Shown: positions 15,454-24,914 of the stretch, one piece after another
How positions within the stretch are numbered: the first letter of the stretch is position 1
How the letters are laid out: the number at the start of each line of letters is the position of its first letter
Assembly: GCF_012927325.1 (NCBI RefSeq)
Contig: NZ_JABBGI010000013.1
Location: 62,001-126,000, forward strand
Reading direction: 5' to 3'
DNA length: 64,000 nt
Source: Chryseobacterium antibioticum
GTDB taxonomy: Bacteria; Bacteroidota; Bacteroidia; Flavobacteriales; Weeksellaceae
Notes under the pieces: generated by a model
The model's database searches: none
What the model was told of the DNA's origin: nothing
The model's input: only the letters and a program-made list of their open reading frames with translations
Position numbers and translations under genes: made by a program

Positions 15454-16683
15454 ATGTTTGACCTAGATCGGTGGCAGGAAATATTCAGTTCTATTCGCAG
15501 TAATGTATTGCGGACAGTGCTTTCGGGGTTTACAGTGGCTTTGGGGCTATTTATTTTTGTGGTTCTTTTCGGAATTGGAAAGGGGCTGCAGAATGCCTTT
15601 ACCGAAGGTTTTGCAAGAGATGCACAGAACCTTATCACGATCTATACGGGTAAAACCACCATGGCCTATAAAGGACTTCAGTCTGACAGAACGGTCACGA
15701 TGAATAATGACGACTACGATTTTCTGATCAATACAGATAAAGAAAAAGTAGGCGATGCCAGCCCGAGATACAGCACCAGTTTAATGGTGAAATATGGGAA
15801 AGAAAGTGGCACTTATCAGGTAAATGGTGCAGAACCGGGAGAAAAGATCATTGAGAACAGGAAGATGCTCGATGGACGCTATCTTACCTCTATGGACCTG
15901 GTGAGAAAGCAAAATGTGGCGGTGATCGGAAGAATGGTTCAGCGTGACCTGATCAAGAATGGAAGTCCTGTGGGGAAAGACCTGAATATCAATGGAACCA
16001 TGTTCAAAGTTGTAGGCGTGTTTTCTGATGATGGGGGAGACTGGGATGAAAGACATATTGCCGTTCCTATTACGACCCTTCAGCAAATGAAAAAAGGCTC
16101 TGATACCGTATCTACCGCATATATTGCCTATAACCCAAAACTAACCCCCGAAGAAGCCATAAAATATGGTGACGAACTTAAAGACAGGCTAAAGTCAAGA
16201 AAAAATGTAGCTCCTGACGATGAAAACGGAGTCCGTGTCTGGAATAATGCCAAAAACATGAACGAAACATTTCAGTTTATGGCGGTACTGACCATCATCG
16301 TGGGCTTTATTGGATTAGGAACTTTGTTGGCTGGAATTATCGGGATCAGTAATATCATGGTGTATATCGTAAAAGAAAGAACCAAAGAGATCGGTGTCCG
16401 TAAGGCTATCGGTGCCAAACCTAGGAGTATTGTAGCATTGATTGTACAGGAAAGTGTGGTGATCACAGTAGTTTCAGGTATTGTTGGAGTTGGAATTGGC
16501 GTTTTGGCGCTCAGTTTAATAGGAGACAGTCTTGAAGAATATTTCATCAAAAGCCCGAGTGTAGGTTGGGTGACAATCCTTATGGCATTTATCGCCTTGG
16601 TACTTTCAGGACTTATTGCAGGATTCGTTCCGGCATACAGAGCTTCGAGAATCAAACCGATAGAGGCATTAAGAACAGAATAA
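15454..16683 (+). CDS. ABC transporter permease (MacB-type, first)
   Basis: The protein has 409 residues from the ATG at 15454 (MFDLDRWQEIF); the earlier TTG adds an unlikely tail. Topology is of MacB type: one N-terminal membrane helix (VLSGFTVALGLFIFVVLFGIG), a large periplasmic domain of about 230 residues, and three C-terminal helices, with KERTKEIGVRKAIGAKP forming the coupling region in the FtsX domain. It pairs with the second permease at 16773 as a heterodimer and with the ATPase at 14174. Substrate unknown; MacAB relatives export macrolides, peptides or lipoproteins. Confidence 0.88.
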   Translation: MFDLDRWQEIFSSIRSNVLRTVLSGFTVALGLFIFVVLFGIGKGLQNAFTEGFARDAQNLITIYTGKTTMAYKGLQSDRTVTMNNDDYDFLINTDKEKVGDASPRYSTSLMVKYGKESGTYQVNGAEPGEKIIENRKMLDGRYLTSMDLVRKQNVAVIGRMVQRDLIKNGSPVGKDLNINGTMFKVVGVFSDDGGDWDERHIAVPITTLQQMKKGSDTVSTAYIAYNPKLTPEEAIKYGDELKDRLKSRKNVAPDDENGVRVWNNAKNMNETFQFMAVLTIIVGFIGLGTLLAGIIGISNIMVYIVKERTKEIGVRKAIGAKPRSIVALIVQESVVITVVSGIVGVGIGVLALSLIGDSLEEYFIKSPSVGWVTILMAFIALVLSGLIAGFVPAYRASRIKPIEALRTE

Positions 16684-16772
16684 TGATGGGCTTGTAATGA
16701 TGGGAAATAAACTTATCAGTTTTATCATTCATCAATGATCAATTATATAGTATAAACTTATAACTCAAAGAA

Positions 16773-18044
16773 GTGAACATTTTATTTAAAAAAGATACTT
16801 GGCAGGAAATTTATTATTCATTGAGGAATAATAAGCTTCGTACGTTCCTTACCATGATTGGGGTAGGCTGGGGAATGTTTTTGTATGTGAGCCTTCTTGG
16901 AGCTGCAAAAGGGATGGAAAATGGTTTTGATAAACTATTTTCAGGTTTTGCGACCAATTCTATTTTTCTATGGGCTCAGAAAACCTCTATTCCCTTCGAT
17001 GGATTTCCTAAAGGCAGGCAGGTTCACCTTAATTTATCCGATATGGATATGTTGAAAAGAAAAGTGAGTGCTATAGATTATATCTCACCACAAAATGCAA
17101 GAGGAAGCTTTACCGGAACCCCTGGCGAGTCTATGTCAAGAAACGGTAAAAATGGAACCTATTCTCTTACGGGAGATTATTCGGTGGGAAATAAAATTTC
17201 AGAAAAGAAACTTATTTTCGGACGGTATATCAATGATGCTGATGTTATGGGGAATAAAAATGTAGTGGTGATTGGAGAAGAGATTTACAAAAATTTCTTT
17301 GATGCCAAGAAAAAAGAAAACCCGGTAGGTAAACAGGTTAATATAAAAGGAATATTCTTTAATGTAATTGGCGTTTTCAGAGTCAAAAAAGGAGGTGGAT
17401 TTGAAAATGATCAGACTGCGTTTATTCCGCTTTCCACCTATACCAAAATGTATAATGCCGGAGAGCAAATTGATATGTTTGCGATTGTAAGTAAGCCTAA
17501 CGCTAACGTTAATGAAGTAGAGGAAGGTGTAAAACAAGTATTGAAAACCCAAAATAAAGTATCTCCTGAAGATACCAATGCCTTTGGAAGCTTTAATCTG
17601 GGAAAAGAATTTAAAAAACTGACAGGATTCCTGACGGGGATGCAGCTTTTAACCATTATCGTTGGAACGCTGACCATTCTTGCCGGAGTGATCGCCATAT
17701 CGAATATCCTTCTGATTACTGTAAAAGAAAGAACAAAAGAAATCGGGATTCGGAGAGCTTTAGGAGCGAAACCTGCCGAAGTAAGAAATCAGATTCTTCT
17801 GGAAAGTGTTGTCATTACACTGTCCTCGGGAATTCTCGGGTTCATGTGTGGAATCTTTGTCCTCATCATTTTAAATGCAGTGACTCAGAACCAGGATGAA
17901 TTTCCTTTCTACAATCCAACCGTAAACTATGGAAATGTATTTGGAGCTATGGCAGTAATGGTTGTTTTAGGCTTAATTATCGGAATGATCCCTGCGCAAC
18001 GAGCAGTAAAGATCCGGCCAATTGAAGCCTTGAGATCAGAATAA
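16773..18044 (+). CDS. ABC transporter permease (MacB-type, second)
   Basis: 423 residues from a GTG start (NILFKKDTWQEI follows, parallel to MFDLDRWQEI in the preceding permease). It has the same layout: an N-terminal helix, a periplasmic MacB-like domain with GKQVNIKGIFFNVIGVF, and three C-terminal helices with KERTKEIGIRRALGAKP. The two permeases are paralogues and end alike (KIRPIEALRSE versus RIKPIEALRTE), suggesting a duplication. It lies 89 bases after the first permease and is followed by the adaptor gene. Confidence 0.87.
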   Translation: MNILFKKDTWQEIYYSLRNNKLRTFLTMIGVGWGMFLYVSLLGAAKGMENGFDKLFSGFATNSIFLWAQKTSIPFDGFPKGRQVHLNLSDMDMLKRKVSAIDYISPQNARGSFTGTPGESMSRNGKNGTYSLTGDYSVGNKISEKKLIFGRYINDADVMGNKNVVVIGEEIYKNFFDAKKKENPVGKQVNIKGIFFNVIGVFRVKKGGGFENDQTAFIPLSTYTKMYNAGEQIDMFAIVSKPNANVNEVEEGVKQVLKTQNKVSPEDTNAFGSFNLGKEFKKLTGFLTGMQLLTIIVGTLTILAGVIAISNILLITVKERTKEIGIRRALGAKPAEVRNQILLESVVITLSSGILGFMCGIFVLIILNAVTQNQDEFPFYNPTVNYGNVFGAMAVMVVLGLIIGMIPAQRAVKIRPIEALRSE

Positions 18045-18163
18045 TAATAGGGTAATAGGTTGATGTAGTAATTTAAAAATAATGACAGATTTTTTTAATG
18101 TTTAAATTCTTAAATATTTAAATCAGTTGAAAAAACTTTAATAGTAAAAAATAAACTAGATAT

Positions 18164-19357
18164 ATGAAAAAGAAATTCACTTGGAAAAAAGCCATTTATA
18201 TTGTACTGGGGCTTTTATTTGCAGTGGCATTGTTCCTCGGGATCGGGTATCTCGTGAAATCAAATTCTAAAGAGAGTGAAGCTTTCCTGACCAGAAAACC
18301 AAGCTACCAGAACATGGAAGACAAGGTAATGGCCACGGGAAAAATCGTTCCGAAAGAAGAAATTGAGATCAAGCCGAACATTGCGGGAATCATTGAGAAA
18401 ATTTTGGTAGATGAAGGAGATAAGGTGACAGCAGGACAGCTGATTGCTACCGTGAGAATTATTCCTAATATTGCTGACGTTAACAACGCTCAGCAGGAAG
18501 TAGTGAACTCTCAGCTGCAGATCAGTAATGCCAAGTTGAATGTTGATAATATGCAGAAACAATATGCTATGCAGGAAAAGCTTTACAAACAGGGCGTAAT
18601 TTCCAAACAGGAATATTTAAATGCACAGCAGCAGTTGTTTACACAGCAGCAAACCCTTAGAAATGCTAACCAGCAGCTGGTTACGGCTCAAAAAAGATTA
18701 CAGATTGTAAAAACAGGTGCTACTCCCGAACTTCAGGGCCTGGCAACGACGCAGATTCGTTCCAAAGCATCAGGTACCGTTCTTGAAGTTCCTGTAAAAG
18801 TAGGAAGTCAGGTGATTGAAGCCAATTCATTCAACGCAGGGACTACTATTTGCTCTATTGCAGACCTTAATTCTTTGATCTTCCAGGGAGAAATAGACGA
18901 AGCTCAGGCAGGAAAGCTGAAGCAGGGAATGGATATGAAAATTGTGATCGGTGCTCTTCAGAACAAAACGTTCCCGGGAAAACTGACCATGATCGCTCCT
19001 AAAGGAAAAGACAACTTGGGAACCATTAAATTCCCGGTAGAAGGGGATGTAAACAATCCTAACAACGAATACATCAGAGCGGGATTCTCTGCCAACGGAG
19101 AGATTGTTCTGAAATCTGAAAAGAATGCTTTACTATTGGATGAATCACTGGTTCAGTATGAAAAGAAAAACGGGAAGGATACTCCTTTTGTAGAAGTGAA
19201 ACAGCCGGACGGGAAGTTCAAAAAAGTATATGTGAAATTAGGGGCCAGCGACGGGATCAATGTACAGATCCTTTCAGGAATTACCAAAGACTCTGAAGTG
19301 AAAGTATGGAACCCTTCCGATAAAGACAAAGAAGAGCTTAAAGAAAAGAAAAAATAG
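18164..19357 (+). CDS. Efflux periplasmic adaptor (MacA/HlyD family)
   Basis: A 397-residue membrane fusion protein. An N-terminal membrane anchor (about 11-29) precedes MATGKIVPKEEIEIKPNIAG, the first half of the lipoyl-like domain (with VDEGDKVTAGQLIA). A long coiled-coil hairpin rich in Gln/Asn (about 95-180) follows, then a beta-barrel region (IRSKASGTVLEVPVKVG) and a membrane-proximal domain ending in a Lys/Glu tail. It links the inner-membrane ABC permeases to an outer-membrane channel, which is not encoded here. It is the last gene of the unit, before a strong terminator. Confidence 0.88.
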   Translation: MKKKFTWKKAIYIVLGLLFAVALFLGIGYLVKSNSKESEAFLTRKPSYQNMEDKVMATGKIVPKEEIEIKPNIAGIIEKILVDEGDKVTAGQLIATVRIIPNIADVNNAQQEVVNSQLQISNAKLNVDNMQKQYAMQEKLYKQGVISKQEYLNAQQQLFTQQQTLRNANQQLVTAQKRLQIVKTGATPELQGLATTQIRSKASGTVLEVPVKVGSQVIEANSFNAGTTICSIADLNSLIFQGEIDEAQAGKLKQGMDMKIVIGALQNKTFPGKLTMIAPKGKDNLGTIKFPVEGDVNNPNNEYIRAGFSANGEIVLKSEKNALLLDESLVQYEKKNGKDTPFVEVKQPDGKFKKVYVKLGASDGINVQILSGITKDSEVKVWNPSDKDKEELKEKKK

Positions 19358-19386
19358 TAAACAATCACTATATATTTAAACTGTAA

Positions 19387-19419
19387 AATCCTGAGGAATT
19401 TTTTCTCAGGATTTTTTTT
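19387..19419 (+). terminator. Terminator of the ABC efflux operon
   Basis: AATCCTGAG and CTCAGGATT form a perfect 9-base stem with a 9-base loop, followed by a run of T. It ends the unit that begins at 14174. Confidence 0.88.
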
Positions 19420-19503
19420 ATTTTAATTTCATCAAAACAATGTAATGGATAATTTTGATAAATTGTCTTAAAGTAAATAATAACCATAAAAGCTTAATGA
19501 GTT

Positions 19504-21021
19504 ATGAAGAAAAACTACCTGATTCTCCTTTTCTTTGTCATCATAAAATTCATCCTCCAGTACTCCCTGATCAGCCCGGAATATGAGCTGCATAGAGATG
19601 AATACCTGCATCTTGATCAGGGAAACCACCTTGCCTGGGGATACCTTTCTGTGCCTCCTGTAAATTCATGGCTGGCTTGGCTGATAAAACTGGCAGGAGA
19701 TTCCGTCTTTTGGGTTAAATTTTTCCCCGCGCTCTTCGGGGCATTAACTATTGTCGTGGTCTGGAAGATTATTGAAGAGCTTCAGGGCAATTTATATGCT
19801 AAAATTCTGGCTTCAACGGGGATTCTGCTTTCGGTGCTTCTTCGTCTCAATATGCTTTTTCAGCCGACTTCGCTGGAAGTGCTTCTCTGGACATTGATGT
19901 ATTATCTGCTGATCAGGTATTTTAATTCTGAAAAAGTGAAGTGGCTCTATGCTGCAGCCGTGATCTTCGGAATAGGTTTTCTGAATAAATATAATATTGT
20001 CTTTTCTGTGTTGGGAATTATTCCTACCATTCTATTGACAAAACAAAGAAAAATATTTCTCCAACCCCATCTTTACGGTGCAGGATTATTAGCCGTATTG
20101 ATTATGCTGCCCAATTTGCTGTGGCAATACAATAACCATTTTCCTGTTATCCATCATATGAAAGAACTTGCAGAACGCCAGCTTGTTCATGTAGATCGGT
20201 TTGATTTCTTTAAATCCCAGATTCTTTTCTTTATAGGTTCAGTTTTTGTGATCATAGCGGGATTTTATGCTTTACTGTTTTATAAACCGTTTGAGAAATT
20301 TAGGTTTTTCTTTTGGGTATATGTAGTGACAATAGCTCTGTTTGTATTTTTCAAGGCTAAAGATTATTATGCCATCGGTCTCTATCCTGTATTTATAGCA
20401 TTCGGGGCTGTTTTTCTCGATCATATTCTTGAGAATGGCTGGAAGAGATTTCTTAAACCAGTCTGCATTCTGATACCTGTTCTTTTGTTTCTGCCTTTGT
20501 ATCAGGTCGCTTTTCCCAATAAAAGTCCTGAGTACATTGTCAGTCATCCTGAGAAGTATAAAAAAATGGGACTGTTAAGTTGGGAAGATGGTAAAGATCA
20601 TCCGCTACCCCAAGATTTTGCAGATATGCGGGGCTGGAAAGAGCTTGCTCTGAAAGTAGATCAGGAATATTCCAAGTTGTCCAAATCCGGACGTACCTTG
20701 GTACTCTGCGATAATTATGGACAGGCAGGAGCTATTAATTATTATTCAAAGAAAGGAGTAGAAGCAGTTTCCTTTAATGCAGATTACATCAATTGGTTCG
20801 ACCTGAATAAAAAGTATGACAACCTCATTCGTGTCAAAGAATTTTCTAAAGATGAAGATGAACTGAAAGAAACAGGTCCCTATTTTCAAAGCTCCAAAGT
20901 AGCTGATTCCATTGTGAACAAATTTGCCAGGGAAAAAGGAACTACTATCTTTAGTTTTGAAGGCGCTAAAATTGATGTCAACAAAAAGATTCAAAATGAA
21001 ATTGATGAAATGAAATGGTGA
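19504..21021 (+). CDS. ArnT/PMT-like glycosyltransferase (GT-C fold)
   Basis: A 505-residue membrane protein with about ten hydrophobic segments in its first 340 residues and a soluble C-terminal domain. The first loop holds HRDEYLHLDQG, the acidic motif of GT39/GT83 transferases (PMT_2 family), followed by GYLSVPPVNSW. Members transfer a sugar from a polyprenyl phosphate to lipid A, protein or another acceptor on the periplasmic side. No partner genes for a given sugar adjoin it. The metallo-beta-lactamase starts 78 bases downstream without a terminator between, so co-transcription is possible. Confidence 0.83.
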   Translation: MKKNYLILLFFVIIKFILQYSLISPEYELHRDEYLHLDQGNHLAWGYLSVPPVNSWLAWLIKLAGDSVFWVKFFPALFGALTIVVVWKIIEELQGNLYAKILASTGILLSVLLRLNMLFQPTSLEVLLWTLMYYLLIRYFNSEKVKWLYAAAVIFGIGFLNKYNIVFSVLGIIPTILLTKQRKIFLQPHLYGAGLLAVLIMLPNLLWQYNNHFPVIHHMKELAERQLVHVDRFDFFKSQILFFIGSVFVIIAGFYALLFYKPFEKFRFFFWVYVVTIALFVFFKAKDYYAIGLYPVFIAFGAVFLDHILENGWKRFLKPVCILIPVLLFLPLYQVAFPNKSPEYIVSHPEKYKKMGLLSWEDGKDHPLPQDFADMRGWKELALKVDQEYSKLSKSGRTLVLCDNYGQAGAINYYSKKGVEAVSFNADYINWFDLNKKYDNLIRVKEFSKDEDELKETGPYFQSSKVADSIVNKFAREKGTTIFSFEGAKIDVNKKIQNEIDEMKW

Positions 21022-21099
21022 TATTAACACTTAATTAACTAGAACATATCACTTCAGAGCGTGAAATATTTTCTAATTTCGTTTTCATGTAATGAACCG

Positions 21100-21852
21100 A
21101 TGAAATCACTGTCTAAAATTTTATTGTTATCCTCGGCACTGTTATTTTTTAGTTGTACCCCTCAGAAAAAACCGGAGAAAGCTAAAGTGGTCTACAAAAC
21201 CGATAATCTGTCTATTATTCAACTGTCAGATGGTATCTATCAGCACATATCCTATTTAAATACAGACTCCTTTGGAAAAGTAGAATGCAACGGAATGATC
21301 GTGAAAGACGGAAATGAAACCGTAATTCTGGATACCCCGACCAATGATAAAAGCACGGAGGAATTGATTTCTTGGATTAAAAACAGTCTTCATTCAAAGG
21401 TGAATGCTGTAGTCGCAACCCACTTCCATGATGACTGTCTGGGCGGATTGAAAGAATTTGACAAAAATAATATTCCATCTTACGCCAATAATAAAACCAT
21501 AGAATTGGCAAAACAGGCTGGTGCCAATGTTCCGGGGCATGGATTTAATGAAACCATCACTCTGAACGCCGGAAAACATAAAATTTTAATAAAATTCTTT
21601 GGAGAAGGGCATACAAAAGACAATGTTGTTGCGTATATTCCTGATGAAAAGGCTATGTTCGGAGGTTGTCTGATCAAAGAAATGGATGCAACGAAAGGTT
21701 ATCTTGGTGATGCTAACGTTCAGGCCTGGTCTCCAACCGTTGAGAAAGTAAAAACTCAATATCCTGATGTTAAAATGGTAATGCCAGGACATGGAGAGAT
21801 AGGAGGAAAAGAAGTTCTGGATTATACGATTAAGTTGTTTAAAAATAACTGA
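21100..21852 (+). CDS. Subclass B1 metallo-beta-lactamase
   Basis: The protein has 250 residues from the ATG at 21100; an upstream GTG at 21061 is less likely because it would bury the signal peptide. The N-terminus is a lipoprotein signal (LLFFSC, Cys19). All B1 zinc ligands are present: THFHDD gives His108, His110 and Asp112; GEGHTKDN gives His171; FGGCLIKE gives Cys190; MPGHGE gives His231. LGDAN near residue 205 matches the substrate-binding Asn region. Residue 113 after the Asp ligand is Cys, as I recall for CcrA/CfiA. It should hydrolyse beta-lactams, probably carbapenems included, in the periplasm. Which named lineage it belongs to cannot be told by eye. Confidence 0.9.
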   Translation: MKSLSKILLLSSALLFFSCTPQKKPEKAKVVYKTDNLSIIQLSDGIYQHISYLNTDSFGKVECNGMIVKDGNETVILDTPTNDKSTEELISWIKNSLHSKVNAVVATHFHDDCLGGLKEFDKNNIPSYANNKTIELAKQAGANVPGHGFNETITLNAGKHKILIKFFGEGHTKDNVVAYIPDEKAMFGGCLIKEMDATKGYLGDANVQAWSPTVEKVKTQYPDVKMVMPGHGEIGGKEVLDYTIKLFKNN

Positions 21853-21887
21853 GTTATAGACTGAATTTTCAGAAAAACATATTAATG

Positions 21888-21918
21888 ACAGCTGATTTTA
21901 AATTTTAAAATCAGCTGT
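21888..21918 (+). terminator. Terminator after the metallo-beta-lactamase
   Basis: A 31-base palindrome (ACAGCTGATTTTAAA and TTTAAAATCAGCTGT around the centre) followed by TTCTCTTTTAT, 36 bases past the stop. Confidence 0.78.
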
Positions 21919-21996
21919 TTCTCTTTTATATCCTTATTCTAATTATAATGATAGAAAATATTAACGCAACAATGTGTCTTTAGTTGATTTTTGTTT

Positions 21997-22004
21997 TAAC
22001 TTTG
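21997..22004 (+). promoter_or_regulatory. Candidate promoter -7 box (TAACTTTG)
   Basis: TAACTTTG fits TAnnTTTG, 112 bases before the flavoprotein ATG. The -33 element is poor. The leader between carries tandem TTATCAT words (22074-22092). Confidence 0.4.
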
Positions 22005-22115
22005 TGAAAGCAAAAGAGCAGGTGAACAAAAGATATTGATTAAGGTATTTATAAGCAATTATTTAAATACTATTTATCATTTATCATTTATTTAATAAGT
22101 AATCATTAGTTAAAA

Positions 22116-23015
22116 ATGAAAAACTACGACGTTATTATCATAGGAGGAAGTTACGCCGGACTATCGGCCGCAATGTCTTTGGGAAGATCATTAAGAAATA
22201 CCTTGATTATCGATAGCGGGAAGTCCTGCAACAGACAGACCCCACATTCCCATAACTTTATTACCCATGACGGAAAAACACCGAAGGAAATCTCTGATCT
22301 TGCCCGGGACCAGGTAGCAGCATATGATACCGTTAAATTTCATCAAGGGTCTGTCATTAAATTACGAAAAACAGAAGAAGGATTCGAAACCGAAACTTCC
22401 GCTGGTGAAAAGTTCCGTGCTAAAAGACTCATTCTGGCATCAGGAGTGAAAGACATCAGGCCGGGTATTCCCGGATTTTCAGAATGTTGGGGGATTTCAG
22501 TCCTGCACTGCCCATACTGCCACGGTTATGAAGTGAAAAATGAAGTGACCGGAATACTTTCAGATGGTGATATGGCGTATGATTTTTCAAAACTGGTGTA
22601 CAACTTAACCAAGGATCTTTTCTTAGTTACCAATGGACCATCGGTTTTATCCAAAGAACAGAAACATAAACTGGCTCAGAATAATATCAGCTTAGTGGAA
22701 GATGAAGTTGAAAAGATTGAGCATGAGAATGGAAATATCCGGAAAATTATTTTTAAGACCGGAAAGGAAATTTCTTTGAAGGTTTTATACGCCAAAATAC
22801 CTTTTGAACAAAACATCAATGCTTTTGAAGATCTTGGCTGTGAACTTACCGAGCACGGATTTATCAAAGTTGATTTTATGCAGAAAACAAATGTTGCCGG
22901 TCTTTTTGCTTGCGGTGATAATGTAACCATGATGCGATCTGTGGCTAATGCTATTGCTCAGGGAAATTTCACCGGAGCTGTTGTCAATAAGGAACTTGCA
23001 GAAGAAGAGTTTTGA
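22116..23015 (+). CDS. Thioredoxin-reductase-like FAD/NAD(P) oxidoreductase
   Basis: A 299-residue flavoprotein. The FAD-binding GGSYAGLSAAMSLGR is at about 10-24. The disulfide motif CPYCHG is at 132-137 (Cys132, Cys135), and the C-terminal GLFACGDNV is the second FAD contact. The NAD(P)-binding glycine motif that normally follows the CxxC is weak (ILSDGDMAYDF), unlike true TrxB. It fits the short thioredoxin-reductase-like group often annotated NAD(P)/FAD-dependent oxidoreductase. The redox partner is unknown. It is transcribed alone upstream of glyA. Confidence 0.83.
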   Translation: MKNYDVIIIGGSYAGLSAAMSLGRSLRNTLIIDSGKSCNRQTPHSHNFITHDGKTPKEISDLARDQVAAYDTVKFHQGSVIKLRKTEEGFETETSAGEKFRAKRLILASGVKDIRPGIPGFSECWGISVLHCPYCHGYEVKNEVTGILSDGDMAYDFSKLVYNLTKDLFLVTNGPSVLSKEQKHKLAQNNISLVEDEVEKIEHENGNIRKIIFKTGKEISLKVLYAKIPFEQNINAFEDLGCELTEHGFIKVDFMQKTNVAGLFACGDNVTMMRSVANAIAQGNFTGAVVNKELAEEEF

Positions 23016-23079
23016 TTTTTTGTGAATTTTCAGGTTTAAAATCATGCTTTCAGATGCCGAAATCTAACGGGAAATTCCG

Positions 23080-23087
23080 TACATTTG
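23080..23087 (+). promoter_or_regulatory. Candidate glyA promoter -7 box (TACATTTG)
   Basis: TACATTTG fits TAnnTTTG and ends 30 bases before the glyA ATG. I see no TTG at the expected spacing. Confidence 0.42.
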
Positions 23088-23117
23088 GGGTGAAAAATTT
23101 CAAAAACTAAAAGTAAA

Positions 23118-24383
23118 ATGGACATTATTTTCGACCTGATTGAAAAAGAAAGACAAAGACAAGCCCATGGATTAGAGCTTATTGCGTCAGAAAACTTTGT
23201 TTCTGAGAACGTGATGAAAGCAATGGGAAGTGTACTGACAAACAAATATGCTGAAGGATATCCCGGAAAGAGATATTACGGAGGCTGTGAAGTAGTAGAT
23301 GAGGTTGAAACATTAGCCATCAACAGAGCAAAAGAACTTTTCGGTGTAGACTATGTCAATGTACAGCCGCATTCCGGATCTCAGGCTAATGCTGCCGTTT
23401 ATCTTGCAGTTTTGAAAGCGGGAGATAAAATTATGGGTATGGATCTTTCCATGGGAGGACACCTTACTCATGGTTCAGGAGTTAACTTCTCCGGAATTCA
23501 ATATCAAGTGGTTTCTTACGGTGTTCAAAAAGAAACCGGACTTATTGATTACGACCAAATGAGAGAAGTTGCTTTAAGAGAAAGACCTAAAATGCTTATC
23601 GCAGGTTTCTCTGCTTATTCAAGAGATCTTGACTATGCTAAATTCAGAGAAGTGGCAGACGAAATCGGAGCAACGCTTTGGGCAGATATAGCTCACCCGG
23701 CTGGTTTGGTTGCCAAAGGATTATTAAATTCACCATTCGAACATTGCCACGTAGTGACCACTACTACTCACAAGACTTTAAGAGGTCCAAGAGGAGGAAT
23801 GATCATGATGGGGAAAGATTTTGAAAATACATATGGCCACAAGACACCGAAAGGAGAAACAAAAATGATGAGTCAGGTATTGGACGGAGCCGTTTTCCCG
23901 GGAATCCAGGGAGGACCGCTAGAGCACGTTATTGCCGGTAAAGCAGTAGCTTTTGCTGAGGCTATAGACGGTAAGTTTGAAACGTATGCCAAGCAGGTTA
24001 GAGCCAATGCACAAGCATTATCAAAAGCGATGATCGACAGAGGTTTCGATATCGTGAGTGGAGGTACAGACAACCACCTGATGTTGGTAGACCTTAGAAA
24101 TAAGAATGTCAACGGAAAAGAAACAGAAAAGGCATTGGTGCTTGCAGACATTACATGTAATAAAAATATGGTTCCTTTTGATGACAAGTCGCCATTCACT
24201 ACTTCCGGTATCAGACTGGGAACTGCAGCGATTACGACAAGAGGCCTTAAAGAAAATGATATGGATACGATAGCAGGATTAATTTCTGATGTGGTTGATA
24301 ATATCAAAAATGAAGAAGTGATCTCTTCTGTAAGAAAAAAGGTTAACGAACTGATGGAAGGAAGAGCCCTGTTCAACTATTAA
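23118..24383 (+). CDS. glyA: Serine hydroxymethyltransferase
   Basis: A 421-residue PLP enzyme converting serine and tetrahydrofolate to glycine and 5,10-methylene-tetrahydrofolate. The sequence is highly conserved: [25 protein letters not shown], the cofactor loop [16 protein letters not shown], and the Schiff-base lysine in [14 protein letters not shown] (Lys219). The length is typical. It is cytoplasmic and housekeeping, and is followed by a terminator. Confidence 0.97.
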   Translation: MDIIFDLIEKERQRQAHGLELIASENFVSENVMKAMGSVLTNKYAEGYPGKRYYGGCEVVDEVETLAINRAKELFGVDYVNVQPHSGSQANAAVYLAVLKAGDKIMGMDLSMGGHLTHGSGVNFSGIQYQVVSYGVQKETGLIDYDQMREVALRERPKMLIAGFSAYSRDLDYAKFREVADEIGATLWADIAHPAGLVAKGLLNSPFEHCHVVTTTTHKTLRGPRGGMIMMGKDFENTYGHKTPKGETKMMSQVLDGAVFPGIQGGPLEHVIAGKAVAFAEAIDGKFETYAKQVRANAQALSKAMIDRGFDIVSGGTDNHLMLVDLRNKNVNGKETEKALVLADITCNKNMVPFDDKSPFTTSGIRLGTAAITTRGLKENDMDTIAGLISDVVDNIKNEEVISSVRKKVNELMEGRALFNY

Positions 24384-24403
24384 TTTGACTTAAAACATTA
24401 TAT

Positions 24404-24433
24404 AAAGAATGGGCATCTGTCCATTCTTTTTCA
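24404..24433 (+). terminator. glyA terminator
   Basis: AAAGAATGG and CCATTCTTT form a perfect 9-base stem around 8 bases, followed by T. It overlaps the longer recX reading frame, which supports the recX ATG at 24442. Confidence 0.78.
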
Positions 24434-24441
24434 TATCTACT

Positions 24442-24906
24442 ATGGAGAAGAAATCTTTCACTTTTGATGAAATAAAACTGAAACTGGTCAACTACTGTGT
24501 TTATCAGGACCGTTGTCATGCAGAAGTTGAACAGAAAATGCGTGAATTTCTGCTCATTGAGGAAGCAAAAGATGAGATTATCCTGTATCTTTTGAAAGAA
24601 AACTATCTCAATGAAGAAAGGTTTACGCGGAGCTATATCAGGGGTAAATTTTATATCAAGCACTGGGGCAGGAATAAAATCAAAATGCACCTGAAGATGA
24701 AACAGATCTCTGAAAAGCTTATCAGCAAGTGCTTTGATGAAATAGACGAGGGTGATTATGAAAAAATGATCAGAAAGATATTTGAAGATTATTCCTCCAA
24801 GCAAAAAGGATTGCAGGAATATCAGAAAAAATCTAAAACGATAAAATATTTGATGAGCAGAGGTTTTGAATATGAGAAAATAAATGATACTTTTGACGAA
24901 ACATAA
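24442..24906 (+). CDS. recX: RecX family regulatory protein
   Basis: The protein has 154 residues from the ATG at 24442. The pattern of three-helix RecX repeats is visible: KLVNYCVYQDRCHAEVEQKM, LKENYLNEERFTRSYIRGKF, WGRNKIKMHLKMK, then a C-terminal repeat with YLMSRGFEYEKI. RecX binds RecA filaments and limits their activity. recA is not beside it, which is common in Bacteroidota. The next gene starts 8 bases downstream. Confidence 0.85.
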   Translation: MEKKSFTFDEIKLKLVNYCVYQDRCHAEVEQKMREFLLIEEAKDEIILYLLKENYLNEERFTRSYIRGKFYIKHWGRNKIKMHLKMKQISEKLISKCFDEIDEGDYEKMIRKIFEDYSSKQKGLQEYQKKSKTIKYLMSRGFEYEKINDTFDET

Positions 24907-24914
24907 GTAGATAA

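Noticed and set aside
22071..22100. Short tandem TTATCAT words as a microsatellite switch
   Set aside because: Only two to three degenerate copies are present, too few for phase variation.
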